Notes under the pieces: model-generated
The model's input: the letters and a program-made list of their open reading frames with translations, nothing else
Databases searched by the model: none
What the model was told of the DNA's origin: nothing
Shown: one piece after another, positions 32,021 through 41,425 of the stretch
Position numbering within the stretch: the first letter of the stretch is position 1
Layout: every line of letters starts with the position of its first letter
From: Roseateles_E cavernae
GTDB taxonomy: Bacteria; Pseudomonadota; Gammaproteobacteria; Burkholderiales; Burkholderiaceae_C
Assembly (NCBI RefSeq): GCF_040187885.1
Contig: NZ_JBDPLH010000001.1
Coordinates: forward strand, 744,001 to 808,000
Direction: 5' to 3'
Length of the DNA stretch: 64,000 bases
Position numbers and translations under genes: made by a program

Positions 32021-33421
32021 TCAGTCCCCGCGCCGCCCCAAGCGCTCTACCAGCAAAGCCAGCTGCCGGCGCGCGCCCTCGCCGACGCTGATCTGCGGGT
32101 TGGAGTAGCCGTCGGTCTTGCCGGCCTCCTGCTCGCGGGCGTCGATGATGGGCCGTGCCGCCGCGTGCGCGGCCTCGAAGGACAGGGTGTGCTGGCGCAG
32201 CTGCTCGGCATACATGGCGCGGCCGAAGAAGGTCAGCTCGGAGCCCTTGCCGCAGCCGTAGGAGGTGTGCTCTGCGTCGGCCGCGCTCATCACCAGGCTG
32301 CCCGGCCCGGCCAGCGGCGCGATCCAGCTGCCCGAGTAGCAGGCCGAGACCGAGAGCACGCGCCAGCGGATGCCGGCCTCGTCCAGCCAGGTCTTGAGCA
32401 TTTGGGGCGTCACCTCGTCCAGTGCCAGCGGATCGAGCGAGGCCGCCAGCTTGCCGTCCTGCGCGCCATGTGAGGTCAGGTGGATGAACAGGATGTCTTC
32501 GTCGCGATTCATCAGTGCGGCCATCTGCCGGATCGCGCGTTGCAGGTTCAGCGCCGTGGCCCAGGGGTGTTCGAGCGCCGTGCTGGCATGATTGACCAGC
32601 TGCAGGCTGCGGCCCTGGGCGCCGAAGCGATCTTGCATCAGCCCATCGACCAGCGCACTCTCGTTGCGGAACACGTCTTCGGGTGCATAGGGGGCGAAGG
32701 TGATCGAGTACAGCTCCACCTCGCCGCTGCGGCCGGCCTGCAGCGCCTGCAGCCGGCGCTCCAGCAGGGCCGGCTGCAGCTCCAGCAGTTCCTGGGTCAG
32801 GCGCAGCCTTGCGGGTTGCCCATCCTCGGTGGCTTCGGCATACCAGTGCGCGGAGGGCTGAACCCAGACCGGCAGGGCCGCCGCCGCCGCGACCAGCAGG
32901 CCCGCCGGCCAGCGCCGCCACGCCGTCGTGTCGCTGCGCCACAGCAGCAACCACTGGGCAGCGACCAGCCACAGCGTCGCGGCGCCCCACAGACCCCACC
33001 AGCCCCAGGGCCCCAGTTGCTGGTGCCAGTCCAGGCGCACGGCCGGCACCAGCACCAGGCTGGTGATGAGGGTGATGGGCAGGGCCAGAGCGATCAGCAG
33101 GCTGAACAGCGCAGCGCTGCTACCCTCCTCGCTGCGCGGCCTCAGCCACCAGCAGGCCCAGGCCAGCACCAGGGTGCCTATCCAGCCCTCCCACAGCGCG
33201 GGCCAGTAGAAACTGGCCGGGCCGGCGATATAGAGCCGTTCCGCCAGCAGCTGGACCGCGAGCAGGCTCAGCAGCAGTGCGGCGCAAAGCCCCGGTGTCG
33301 CCTGCAGCCCGCGCCAGTCCGGGCGCCGGAACAGCGCGCTGCGCAGCCCCTGCCGCCACCACAGACCCAGCGAGCCGGGCGCCGCCGCCGCTGTTTGCTG
33401 CTCATCTCCCTCGCTCATCAC
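32021..33421 (-). CDS. Membrane-anchored C13-family (caspase-like) cysteine peptidase
   Basis: A 466-residue protein. Residues 40-190 hold about five transmembrane segments (LCAALLLSLLAVQLLAERL; ALFSLLIALALPITLITSLVLV; LWGAATLWLVAAQWLLLW; GLLVAAAAALPVWV). Residues about 235-440 form a C13/legumain-type peptidase domain of the caspase clan, with catalytic H318 in LTSHGAQDG and C361 in LSVSACYSGSW. Such bacterial proteins are of unknown function; the domain should face the periplasm or cytoplasm depending on helix number. It directly abuts the MreB-like gene, convergently. Confidence 0.8.
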   Translation of the reverse strand: MMSEGDEQQTAAAAPGSLGLWWRQGLRSALFRRPDWRGLQATPGLCAALLLSLLAVQLLAERLYIAGPASFYWPALWEGWIGTLVLAWACWWLRPRSEEGSSAALFSLLIALALPITLITSLVLVPAVRLDWHQQLGPWGWWGLWGAATLWLVAAQWLLLWRSDTTAWRRWPAGLLVAAAAALPVWVQPSAHWYAEATEDGQPARLRLTQELLELQPALLERRLQALQAGRSGEVELYSITFAPYAPEDVFRNESALVDGLMQDRFGAQGRSLQLVNHASTALEHPWATALNLQRAIRQMAALMNRDEDILFIHLTSHGAQDGKLAASLDPLALDEVTPQMLKTWLDEAGIRWRVLSVSACYSGSWIAPLAGPGSLVMSAADAEHTSYGCGKGSELTFFGRAMYAEQLRQHTLSFEAAHAAARPIIDAREQEAGKTDGYSNPQISVGEGARRQLALLVERLGRRGD

Positions 33422-33534
33422 AAGCTCCTTTGGGCGCGAACTGTAGCGGGATCAAGGGGGCCGGGCCCGGTCACAGGCTTTTCATCTGCGCGGCCTAGCA
33501 TCGCGCGCTTCTCCGCTCACCAGACATCGCCACC

Positions 33535-34890
33535 ATGCGCACCATTCCGCTCCTGCTTGCCCTGCTCAGCGCGTTTGCGGCCCAGGCCCAGCAAGCCTTC
33601 CCCGCCACCCTGGCCGGCCACAGTGTGCTGCCGGCGCTGAGCTTTGTCAGCGCGCCCAAGAACGCGCCTGCCAGCCTGCGCACCTCGGGCAAGTACACCG
33701 CCCCCGACGGCCGCCGCGAGGACCGGCTGGAGGTGATCGCCGGCAGCTCCTATCTGTCGGCCAAGGGCGTGCCCAAGCCCACCGGCATCAGCCTGCCCTT
33801 CCGCGGCCAGCCGGTGCAGGGCTTCTCGGGCATCAAGGCGATGGCGGATGGCAGCTACTGGGTGCTGTCCGACAACGGCTATGGCAGCAAGGCCAACTCG
33901 GCCGACGCGATGCTGATGTTCCACCAGCTCAGGCTCGACTGGAAAAGCGGCGCCGTGCAGCGCCAGCAGACCGTGTTCCTTCACGACCCGGACAAGAAGC
34001 TGCCGTTCCTGATCGTCAACGAGGCCACGCCGCAGCGCTACCTGACCGGTGCCGACCTCGACATCGAATCGATGCAGTTCATCGGCGAGCATGTCTGGTT
34101 CGGCGACGAGCTGGGCCCCTATCTGCTGAAGACCGACCGCAAGGGCCGGGTGCTGGCGGTGTATGAGACCCTGGTGGACGGCAAGCCGGTGCGTTCGCCC
34201 GACCATTTCGCCGTCACCACGCCGGCCACGCCCGGCGCCTTCACGACTCCGGTGCGGCGCTCGCGCGGCTACGAGGGCATGGCCGCGTCCAAGGACGGCC
34301 AGTTCCTCTACCCGCTGCTAGAAGGCCCGCTGTGGAACGAGGCCTCCAAGCAGTGGGAGCACAAGGACGGCCGCGAGTATCTGCGCGTGCTGGAGTTCAA
34401 TGTCGCCAAGGGCGAATGGACCGGTCGCTCATGGAAGTACGCGCTGGAGGCCAATGGCAACAATATCGGCGACTTCAACATGATCGACGCCGACACCGGC
34501 CTGATCATCGAGCGCGACAACGGCGAAGGCCTGGCCGACACCGCCTGCGAGGGCGCGCCCCGGCCCGACTGCCAGAATGTGCCGGCCCGCTTCAAGCGCG
34601 TCTACAAGATCAGCCTGAAGGACGCCGATGCCGATGGCTTCGTGCGCAAGATCGGCTATGTCGATCTGCTGGACATCCAGGACCCCAAGGGCCTGGCCCG
34701 GGTCGGCGGCAAGGATGGCCGCTTCAGCTTCCCCTTTGTGACGATCGAGGATGTCGACGTGGTCGACGCCGAGCACATCGTGGTCGCCAACGACAACAAC
34801 CTGCCCTACTCCTCGGGCCGCCGGCTCGGCAGCAACGATGACAACGAGTTCATCCTGCTGCATGTGCCGGGGCTGCTGTCGGCGCGTTGA
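33535..34890 (+). CDS. Exported esterase-like-phytase family protein (451 aa)
   Basis: A 451-residue secreted beta-propeller-like protein with signal peptide MRTIPLLLALLSAFAAQAQQ. It has the family marks of the esterase-like activity of phytase group: FSGIKAMADGSYWVLSDNGYG, VWFGDELGPYLLKTDRKGRVLA, GYEGMAASKDGQFLYPLLEG, and IIERDNGEG. These enzymes hydrolyse phosphate or carboxyl esters outside the cytoplasm; the substrate is not known. A larger relative is at 39266. Confidence 0.85.
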   Translation: MRTIPLLLALLSAFAAQAQQAFPATLAGHSVLPALSFVSAPKNAPASLRTSGKYTAPDGRREDRLEVIAGSSYLSAKGVPKPTGISLPFRGQPVQGFSGIKAMADGSYWVLSDNGYGSKANSADAMLMFHQLRLDWKSGAVQRQQTVFLHDPDKKLPFLIVNEATPQRYLTGADLDIESMQFIGEHVWFGDELGPYLLKTDRKGRVLAVYETLVDGKPVRSPDHFAVTTPATPGAFTTPVRRSRGYEGMAASKDGQFLYPLLEGPLWNEASKQWEHKDGREYLRVLEFNVAKGEWTGRSWKYALEANGNNIGDFNMIDADTGLIIERDNGEGLADTACEGAPRPDCQNVPARFKRVYKISLKDADADGFVRKIGYVDLLDIQDPKGLARVGGKDGRFSFPFVTIEDVDVVDAEHIVVANDNNLPYSSGRRLGSNDDNEFILLHVPGLLSAR

Positions 34891-34905
34891 GCGTCAGGCT
34901 AGGCC

Positions 34906-35163
34906 TTACTTGTAGAAGGCCTCGACGGTGCCGGTGAGCTTGATCAGCAGCGGCTGGCCCTTGCGGTCGACCTTGCGGCCCACCGGCACCTTGATCCAGC
35001 CCTCGCTGATGCAGTACTCGGACACGTCGAAGCGCTCCTTGCCGTTCAGGCGGATGCCGACGTCGCGCTCGAACACGGCGGCGTCGTGAAAGGGGCTGCG
35101 CGGGTCGATCGAGAGGCGGTCGGGCATGGCCGCGGGTGTGGAGGGTTGCTGGTCTTCGCTCAT
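34906..35163 (-). CDS. DUF3297 family protein
   Basis: An 85-residue protein of the DUF3297 family: PDRLSIDPRSPFHDAAVFERDVGIRLNGKERFDVSEYCISEGWIKVPVG. Function unknown. The ATG at 35163 gives the usual family length; the frame is open further upstream to 35253 without a better site. It is convergent with the phytase-like gene. Confidence 0.8.
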   Translation of the reverse strand: MSEDQQPSTPAAMPDRLSIDPRSPFHDAAVFERDVGIRLNGKERFDVSEYCISEGWIKVPVGRKVDRKGQPLLIKLTGTVEAFYK

Positions 35164-35312
35164 GGCTTGGCAATCGATAAAAGGGTTCAAGAAAGCGCTA
35201 TTTTCGCTGCTCGCCGCAGGCCCGTACCCGGGCGACGGTGTGTGGCAGCGCACAGACCCCGACCCTGCCGGGGTGCAGACTGGTGCTTTGACACAGTCGT
35301 GAGGGTCTCCCC

Positions 35313-35480
35313 ATGTCCAATGCCATCGCCGCCCACAAGCATCGTGCCCGTCTGCATGTCCTGCGCGACAAGGTCAAACGCGCGCTGCGCGACCAGCAGC
35401 GCGGCATCCCCGGCGCGGACGCGCGCGTGATCGCGCACCAGGCGGCGCGGGCCGCCTACCGGGCCGCGCATCCGGCTTGA
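35313..35480 (+). CDS. Small basic protein of unknown function (55 aa)
   Basis: A 55-codon frame starting MSNAIAAHKHRARLHVLRDK and ending AYRAAHPA. It is Arg/Ala/His-rich and probably one helical hairpin. GAGGG lies 6 bases before the ATG. Basic small proteins like this are common and unnamed in the group. No family is recognised; the coding call rests on the ribosome site, position and length. Confidence 0.45.
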   Translation: MSNAIAAHKHRARLHVLRDKVKRALRDQQRGIPGADARVIAHQAARAAYRAAHPA

Positions 35481-35552
35481 TGTAGGACAAGCGCCGGGCC
35501 TGGCCCGCCACCCACAATGGCCGCATCCCAGTCCGAAGCGGAGATGCGCATC

Positions 35553-36026
35553 ATGGCCAAGCTGACGAGGTTCCTGATCCTGGCTCTGCCGCTGCTGGTG
35601 GCCGGCTGCGCCGTGGAGCTGCAGAACACCGAGATGGTGGCGCGTGAGCGGGCCCAGCTGGCCGGGCCTTCGGGCTCGGTCTACACCGGCTGGCGCATCT
35701 TCCAGGACAAATGCGCCGCCTGCCACGGCAGCGCCGCCACCGGCGGCAAGGGCGCACCCGATCTGCTGCAGCGCGTGCGCGAGATCGGGCCGCAGCGCTT
35801 CGTCGGCCTGGTGCTGACACGCTATGACTGGAACCTCCCGGCGCTGCCGCCCGCCGGCGCCGCCCGCGAGGCCGCGCTGGAGGCCCTGTTGCAGCGCCAG
35901 CAGGGCGCGCTGACGATGCCGGCCTGGCAGGGCGAGCCCAGCGTCAATGTGCATATCGCCGATCTCTATGCCTATCTGTCGGCGCGGGCCGCCGGCACGC
36001 AGGGGCCGGGGCGGCCGGCGCCGTAG
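35553..36026 (+). CDS. Monohaem c-type cytochrome lipoprotein
   Basis: A 157-residue lipoprotein cytochrome. Lipobox LVAGC ends the signal at about residue 19, one haem motif CAACH follows, and a candidate Met ligand lies in ALTMPAWQGEPSVNV with the closing helix IADLYAYLSARAAG. The ATG at 35553 has GGAG 9 bases upstream. It lies 23 bases before the P-type ATPase gene, though a link is not obvious. Confidence 0.85.
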   Translation: MAKLTRFLILALPLLVAGCAVELQNTEMVARERAQLAGPSGSVYTGWRIFQDKCAACHGSAATGGKGAPDLLQRVREIGPQRFVGLVLTRYDWNLPALPPAGAAREAALEALLQRQQGALTMPAWQGEPSVNVHIADLYAYLSARAAGTQGPGRPAP

Positions 36027-36049
36027 TGGCGCTGCGTTGAGGCCGCGCC

Positions 36050-38593
36050 ATGGGTGAAGCACAAGCCGCCGGCGGCCTGGACGCCGCCACCGCCGCGCGC
36101 CGCCTGCGCGAGGAAGGCCCCAACGAGCTGGGCGTCAGCCAGCGCCGCGGGCTGCGCGATATGGCCTGGGATGTGCTCACCGAGCCGATGTTCCTGCTGC
36201 TGCTGGGTGCCGGCGCGATCTATCTGGCGATGGGCGACGCGCAGGAGGCGCTGATACTGCTGGGCTTCGTGATCATCATCATGGGCCTGACGGTGCTGCA
36301 GGAGCGCCGCAGCGACCAGGCCCTGACGGCGCTGCGCGACCTGTCCAGCCCGCGCGCGCGGGTGCTGCGTGACGGCGTGGCGCTGCGTATCGCGGGCCGC
36401 GAGGTGGTGCGCGAGGATGTGCTGATGCTGGCCGAGGGCGACCGGGTGCCGGCCGATGGGCTGCTGCTGGAAGCCCATGAACTGGCCACCGACGAATCGA
36501 TGCTCAGCGGCGAATCGGAGCCGGTGGCCAAGCGCGCTGACGGCGATGCGGTGTTCGCCGGCACCCTGGTGGTCGGCGGCCAGGGCCTGGTGCGGGTGAC
36601 GGCGGTGGGACGGCAGACCGAGCTGGGCCGCATCGGCCAGTCGCTGCAGCAGATCGGCCTGCAGGGCTCGCCGCTGCGCGACGAGATGAGCCGGCTGACG
36701 CGCCGCCTGCTCTGGATCGGCATGGCCCTGTGCCTGCTGCTGGTGGGCCTGCTGTGGGCGCTGCGCGGCGATGCGCTGCAGGCCCTGCTGGCCGGCATCA
36801 CCTTGGCCATGGGGGTGCTGCCGCAGGAGCTGCCGGTCATCATGATCGTGTTCCTGGCGCTGGCGGCGCGCCGGCTGGCGGTGCAGCAGGTGCTGACGCG
36901 CCGCCTCAACGCCATCGAGACCCTGGGCCAGACCACCGTGCTGTGCGTGGACAAGACCGGCACGCTGACGCACAACCGCATGGCCGTGGCCACGCTGGTG
37001 GCCGGCGATGCCGAGCTGGATGTTGCTGCACTGCCGCCTGGTGCGCTGCCCGTGCCCTTTCACGCGCTGCTGGAGTACGCGGTGCTGGCCAGCGAGATCG
37101 CGCCGCACGACCCGATGGAGCTGGCCTTCCACCAGCTGGCCGGCCAGCAGCTCGCCGATACCGAACAGTTCTCGCATCGGCACTGGACGCTGGCGCGCGA
37201 GTACGAGCTCTCGCCCGAGCTGCTGGCGATGAGCCATTTGTGGCGCAGCGCGGCGCCGGCGGCCGCGCACGATGTGGTGGCCAGCAAGGGCGCGCCGGAG
37301 GCGGTGATGGCGCTGTGCCGTCTGCCCGAGGCCCGGCGCATGCAGTTGGCGGCCCAGGCGGCGCGCCTGGCCGACCGCGGCTTGCGGGTGCTGGCGGTGG
37401 CGCGCGGCCGGCATGCGCGCGACACGGCGTGGCCGGCGCTGCAGCAGGACTTCGATTTCGAGTGGCTGGGCCTGGTCGGCCTGGCCGATCCGCTGCGGCC
37501 CGAGGTGCCGGCGGCGGTGGCGCAATGCCAGCGGGCGGGCATCCGCGTCGTGATGATCACCGGCGACCACCCGCGCACCGCCCGGGCCATTGCCGAACAG
37601 GCCGGCATCGCCAGCGCCCGGGTGCTGAGCGGTGACGAGATGCAGGGCCTGGACGCCGCCGCGCTGGCGGCTACCTTGCGCGAGGTCAGCGTCTATGCGC
37701 GCGTCAAGCCGCAGCAGAAGCTGGCCCTGGTCGAGGCGCTGAAGGCGCAGGGCGAGGTGGTGGCGATGACCGGTGACGGCGTCAACGACGCGCCGGCGCT
37801 GAAGGCCGCCCATATCGGCATCGCGATGGGCCAGCGCGGCACCGACGTGGCCCGCGAGGCGGCGTCCCTGGTGCTGCTGCAGGACGACTTCGCCTCCATC
37901 GTCGGCGCCATCGCCGACGGCCGTCGCACCTTCGCCAATCTGCGCCAGGCCATGGTCTACACGCTGGCCGTCCATGTGCCCATCGTCGGCCTGGCGCTGC
38001 TGCCGGCGCTGTTCGGGCTGCCCCTGCTGCTGGCGCCGCTGCACATCGCCTTCCTGGAGCTGGTGATCGCGCCGACCTGCTCGCTGGTGTTCGAGGCCGA
38101 GCCCGGCGCCGCCGATCTGATGACGCAGCCGCCGCGCCGCAGCGGCGCTGCCCTGCTCGCGCGCCGCCACGTGCTGCTGAGCCTGCTGCAGGGCGGCCTG
38201 GTGACGGCGCTGAGCGTGGGCCTCTACATCTGGGTGCTGAGCCTGGGTCTGGCGCAGGGGGCGGCCAACACGGCGGCCTTCATCGCGCTGGTGACGGCCA
38301 ATGCCGCGCTGATACTGCCCAGCCGCTCGGCGCGCAGCGGCTGGCGCCACCTCTGGCAAGGCCTGACCCCGGCCGCCGCCTGGGTGCTGGGCGGCACCCT
38401 GCTGGCGCTGACCCTGATCACGACGCTGCCGCCGCTGAGCCGGGCCTTCGGCTTTGCGGCGCTGCCGCCCGCCCTCTGGGGGGCAGCGGTGGCCGCCGGC
38501 CTGGCGATGATTGCGGTATTTCAGCTGGCCAAGCAGCGGCTGGGCCGCAGCGCGGCCGAGCCGCGCGTCAGCGGTCCGCTGCCTGCTCCTTGA
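36050..38593 (+). CDS. P-type cation-transporting ATPase
   Basis: An 847-residue P-type ATPase. Actuator TDESMLSGES at about 147-156, phosphorylation site DKTGTLT with D301, nucleotide domain ASKGAPEAV and ITGDHPRTA, and hinge TGDGVNDAP. The M4 ion-site motif is PQELP at 258-262, not the PEGLP of typical calcium pumps or the CPC of heavy-metal pumps. The short N-terminus and M5-M10 fit the P2/P3 types. The ion is uncertain; Ca, Mg, Mn or Na are possible. The 3' end overlaps the convergent lipoprotein gene by 26 bases. Confidence 0.85.
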   Translation: MGEAQAAGGLDAATAARRLREEGPNELGVSQRRGLRDMAWDVLTEPMFLLLLGAGAIYLAMGDAQEALILLGFVIIIMGLTVLQERRSDQALTALRDLSSPRARVLRDGVALRIAGREVVREDVLMLAEGDRVPADGLLLEAHELATDESMLSGESEPVAKRADGDAVFAGTLVVGGQGLVRVTAVGRQTELGRIGQSLQQIGLQGSPLRDEMSRLTRRLLWIGMALCLLLVGLLWALRGDALQALLAGITLAMGVLPQELPVIMIVFLALAARRLAVQQVLTRRLNAIETLGQTTVLCVDKTGTLTHNRMAVATLVAGDAELDVAALPPGALPVPFHALLEYAVLASEIAPHDPMELAFHQLAGQQLADTEQFSHRHWTLAREYELSPELLAMSHLWRSAAPAAAHDVVASKGAPEAVMALCRLPEARRMQLAAQAARLADRGLRVLAVARGRHARDTAWPALQQDFDFEWLGLVGLADPLRPEVPAAVAQCQRAGIRVVMITGDHPRTARAIAEQAGIASARVLSGDEMQGLDAAALAATLREVSVYARVKPQQKLALVEALKAQGEVVAMTGDGVNDAPALKAAHIGIAMGQRGTDVAREAASLVLLQDDFASIVGAIADGRRTFANLRQAMVYTLAVHVPIVGLALLPALFGLPLLLAPLHIAFLELVIAPTCSLVFEAEPGAADLMTQPPRRSGAALLARRHVLLSLLQGGLVTALSVGLYIWVLSLGLAQGAANTAAFIALVTANAALILPSRSARSGWRHLWQGLTPAAAWVLGGTLLALTLITTLPPLSRAFGFAALPPALWGAAVAAGLAMIAVFQLAKQRLGRSAAEPRVSGPLPAP

Positions 38594-39206
38594 CCAGGCG
38601 CTGCATCAGCGCGAAGAAGCGGTCATAGAACTCGCCGGCCGGGATCGTCTCCGAGGCCACCTTGACCAGCGAGTCCTGGGTCGAGGACAGCGGCACCGAG
38701 ATCGAGCCGATCGCGCTGACACCGATGCTGGTGGAGTTGGGGCTTTTCTTCAGCGTGTAGCGGTCCTGCTGGGCCGAGACATAGGCGGTGGACAGCTGGG
38801 TGCCGGTCTTGCCGTCGGGCACGCAGACCACGGTGAAGCCGATCTCCACATGCACCTCGCCCTCGGGCTGGAAGCGCTTGGCGCCGTTGATCAGGCCGGA
38901 TTGCGCATTGCTGATCACATAGCCCTGGCTCAGCAGCGCACGGCGGGCGGCCTCGCAGGTGGTATCGACATCGGCATCGAACAGGCGCGAGAAGGTCTCG
39001 TCGGACTGGAAGCGTTCCTTCTGGTAGACCTGGGCCGGCCGCGTCGACTTGCCGAGCCCCGTGCCCAGGCCGCCGCAGGCAGCCAGGCCGGCCAGGCAGA
39101 CGAGTCCGAGAACGGTGTGGCGGGCGCTGCGGCGCAGCAAGCCGGCAGACGGTGAGGGCGGCTGTATCGGGATCACGGGCTGCATTATCCCGTGCCGCGC
39201 TGTCAT
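38568..39206 (-). CDS. DUF2242 lipoprotein
   Basis: A 212-residue lipoprotein of the DUF2242 family, with lipobox LAAC after HTVLGLVCLAG. The mature part has KERFQSDETFSRLFDADVDTTCEAARRALLSQGYVIS, the family start, and ends FYDRFFALMQRLV. Function unknown; probably outer-membrane bound. The start may be 39206 or the second ATG at 39185. It overlaps the P-type ATPase gene at the 3' end. Confidence 0.8.
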   Translation of the reverse strand: MTARHGIMQPVIPIQPPSPSAGLLRRSARHTVLGLVCLAGLAACGGLGTGLGKSTRPAQVYQKERFQSDETFSRLFDADVDTTCEAARRALLSQGYVISNAQSGLINGAKRFQPEGEVHVEIGFTVVCVPDGKTGTQLSTAYVSAQQDRYTLKKSPNSTSIGVSAIGSISVPLSSTQDSLVKVASETIPAGEFYDRFFALMQRLVKEQAADR

Positions 39207-39265
39207 GGCCCGGTCACCGCCGCTGGCTATGGTGCGGGCCTTTGACCGTTCCAGTGAACCCCACC

Positions 39266-41359
39266 ATGTCCTCGATGATGTCCCCGCGCGCCCAATCCCT
39301 GCTGGCCCTGCTGAGCCTGGCCCTGCTGTCCGCCTGCGGCAGCGATGACGATGGGCCCGCGGCCATCAACGCGCGCCTGCTGGACGGCGCGGTCGAGGGC
39401 GTGCAGTACAGCGCCAGCCCCTCGGGCCTGGCGGGCCGCACCGGTGCGAATGGCGCCCTGAGCTGCAAGCCGGGCGACCAGCTCAGCTTCAGCCTCGGCG
39501 GCGTGGCGCTGGGCCAGGCCGGCTGCGCGGCCGACATCACGGTCGGCGATCTGGCCGGCACCCAGGCGCTCGGCGAGGCGCGGCTGCAGAACCGCCTGCT
39601 GTTCCTGCAGGCGCTCGACGAGGACGACGAGGCCGCCAACGGCATCCGCATCAGCGAGGCCGTGGCCGCCGCGCTGGCCGGCAAGAGCCTGGACTTCGCG
39701 GCTCCGGCCGCCGCCTTCGATGCCGCGCTGAAGGCCCTGCTGCCGGCTGCGCTGCAGGACGGCTATGGCCAGCCCTACAGCGCCCGCACGCTGGGCGCGC
39801 TGCGCCGCCTGGCCGCCACCGATCACTACGAGGCCATGCTGGCCGCCGAGCTGGGCAAGACCGAGACCACCGCCAGCAGCCAGACCAGCGCTGGCGGCGA
39901 GGTCAGGATCACCAAGCATGAGCTGCGCGCCGAGGCTTCCCTCTACGTGCCCTATGAGGGCACCAACGCGGCCGCCAGGAAGGACTTCCCCAAGGGCTTC
40001 TACCCGGCCGTCGGCTCGGGCCTGGTGTTCAAGGGCAAGGCCGCCGACGGCAGCCTGGAGTTCTGGGGCATCACCGACCGCGGCCCGAATGGCGACAGCC
40101 CGAATGCGCCGCGCCCCGACAACAACGCTGCCAGCCTCAGCAAGATGTTTCTGGCGCCCGGCTTCACGCCATCCATCGGCACGATCAGCGTCGGCGCCAA
40201 GGGGGCGCAGCTGAGCAGCCTGCTGCCGCTGAAGTCCGACGCCAGCACCCGCATCTCCGGCCGCCCGCTGCCCTTCACCAGCATCGGCGCCAGCCTGGAG
40301 GTGCCGCTCAACGACGCGCTGCGCTACGACGCCGCCAAGGGCGGGCTCGACCCGCAGGGCCTGGACAGCGAAAGCCTGGTCTATGACGCCGCCGCCAAGG
40401 TCTTCTGGACCTCGGACGAGTACGGCCCCTTCATCGCCAAGATCGATGCCGCCAGCGGCCAGATCCTGAAGCGCTACGCCCCCGGCACCGGTGCCGGCAG
40501 TCTGCCCGAGGTGCTGAAGCACCGCCGCGCCAACCGCGGCATGGAAGGCCTGGCGATGGACGCCGCCAGCGGCAAGCTGCACGGCTTCCTGCAAAGCCCG
40601 ATCGATCCGCTGGACGCGGCCGGCAAGTCCGTCGAGACCACCGACAGCGCCGATCTCGACCAGGACGGCAAGCGCAATGACAAGGTCAAGGTGCGCGACT
40701 TCGCGCAGTTCGCCCGCTGGATCGAGTTCGACCCCAAGACCGAGACCTCCAAGCTCTATGCCTACCCGCTGAGCTACGCGCTGGCCGGCGACAAATGGGA
40801 CCGCAACCGAACCGGCAGCGCCAAGCTGGGCGATCTGGTCGCGCTGGGCCATGGCCGCTTCATCGTCATCGAGCAGGGCACGGACGCCAGCGGCGCGGTG
40901 CGCAACTTCCTGATGCTGGTCGAGCTGTCGGCCGATGCCAGCGATATCGCGGCCATCGGCATCGAGCTGGAGAAGAACAGCATCGACGCCAGCACGCCCA
41001 GCGCGCTGAGCTGGAGCCAGGTGGTCAAGCTGAAGAAGACCCTGCTGCTGGACCTGAACGCCGCCGGCTGGAAGGCCGAGAAGGCCGAGGGCCTGGCCCT
41101 GGTCGATGCCCAGACCGTGGCCCTGATCAATGACAACGACTTCGGCCTGCGCACCACCCTGGTCGACGCCGCCGGCCGCGCGCTGGACGGCGACCCGACC
41201 GCCTGCACCGTCGATGCCAACGGCGTCATCGTCAACGACGGCGCCTGCGCCGCCGGCGCGGTGGGCGTGCGCGTGGCGCGCGGCAACGAGATCGACCGCG
41301 GCACGCGGCTGTGGCTGCTGAAGTTCCCGAAGGCGCTGAGCAGTTACGCGATGCCTTGA
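39266..41359 (+). CDS. Lipoprotein with esterase-like-phytase domain (697 aa)
   Basis: A 697-residue lipoprotein (lipobox LLSAC). An N-terminal domain of about 180 residues with DAL-like Gly/Ala composition precedes the esterase-like-phytase domain: GSGLVFKGKAADGSLEFWGITDRGPNGD, FWTSDEYGPFIAKIDAASGQIL, RRANRGMEGLAMDAASGKL, and VALINDNDFGL near the end. It is a larger paralogue of the protein at 33535. The substrate is probably an extracellular ester. The frame is open upstream to 39152; 39266 is the start that gives a lipoprotein signal. Confidence 0.85.
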   Translation: MSSMMSPRAQSLLALLSLALLSACGSDDDGPAAINARLLDGAVEGVQYSASPSGLAGRTGANGALSCKPGDQLSFSLGGVALGQAGCAADITVGDLAGTQALGEARLQNRLLFLQALDEDDEAANGIRISEAVAAALAGKSLDFAAPAAAFDAALKALLPAALQDGYGQPYSARTLGALRRLAATDHYEAMLAAELGKTETTASSQTSAGGEVRITKHELRAEASLYVPYEGTNAAARKDFPKGFYPAVGSGLVFKGKAADGSLEFWGITDRGPNGDSPNAPRPDNNAASLSKMFLAPGFTPSIGTISVGAKGAQLSSLLPLKSDASTRISGRPLPFTSIGASLEVPLNDALRYDAAKGGLDPQGLDSESLVYDAAAKVFWTSDEYGPFIAKIDAASGQILKRYAPGTGAGSLPEVLKHRRANRGMEGLAMDAASGKLHGFLQSPIDPLDAAGKSVETTDSADLDQDGKRNDKVKVRDFAQFARWIEFDPKTETSKLYAYPLSYALAGDKWDRNRTGSAKLGDLVALGHGRFIVIEQGTDASGAVRNFLMLVELSADASDIAAIGIELEKNSIDASTPSALSWSQVVKLKKTLLLDLNAAGWKAEKAEGLALVDAQTVALINDNDFGLRTTLVDAAGRALDGDPTACTVDANGVIVNDGACAAGAVGVRVARGNEIDRGTRLWLLKFPKALSSYAMP

Positions 41360-41425
41360 ACGACCGTTGGCGGCCGACCCGGAATGGGTGGAAGATGACG
41401 GGGCCTTTTTTCCCGAAAGTTCTTC

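Noticed and set aside
35972..38359. A 795-codon minus-strand frame opposite the P-type ATPase
   Set aside because: Gln/His/Arg-rich antisense product; the plus strand has DKTGTLT and the other pump motifs.
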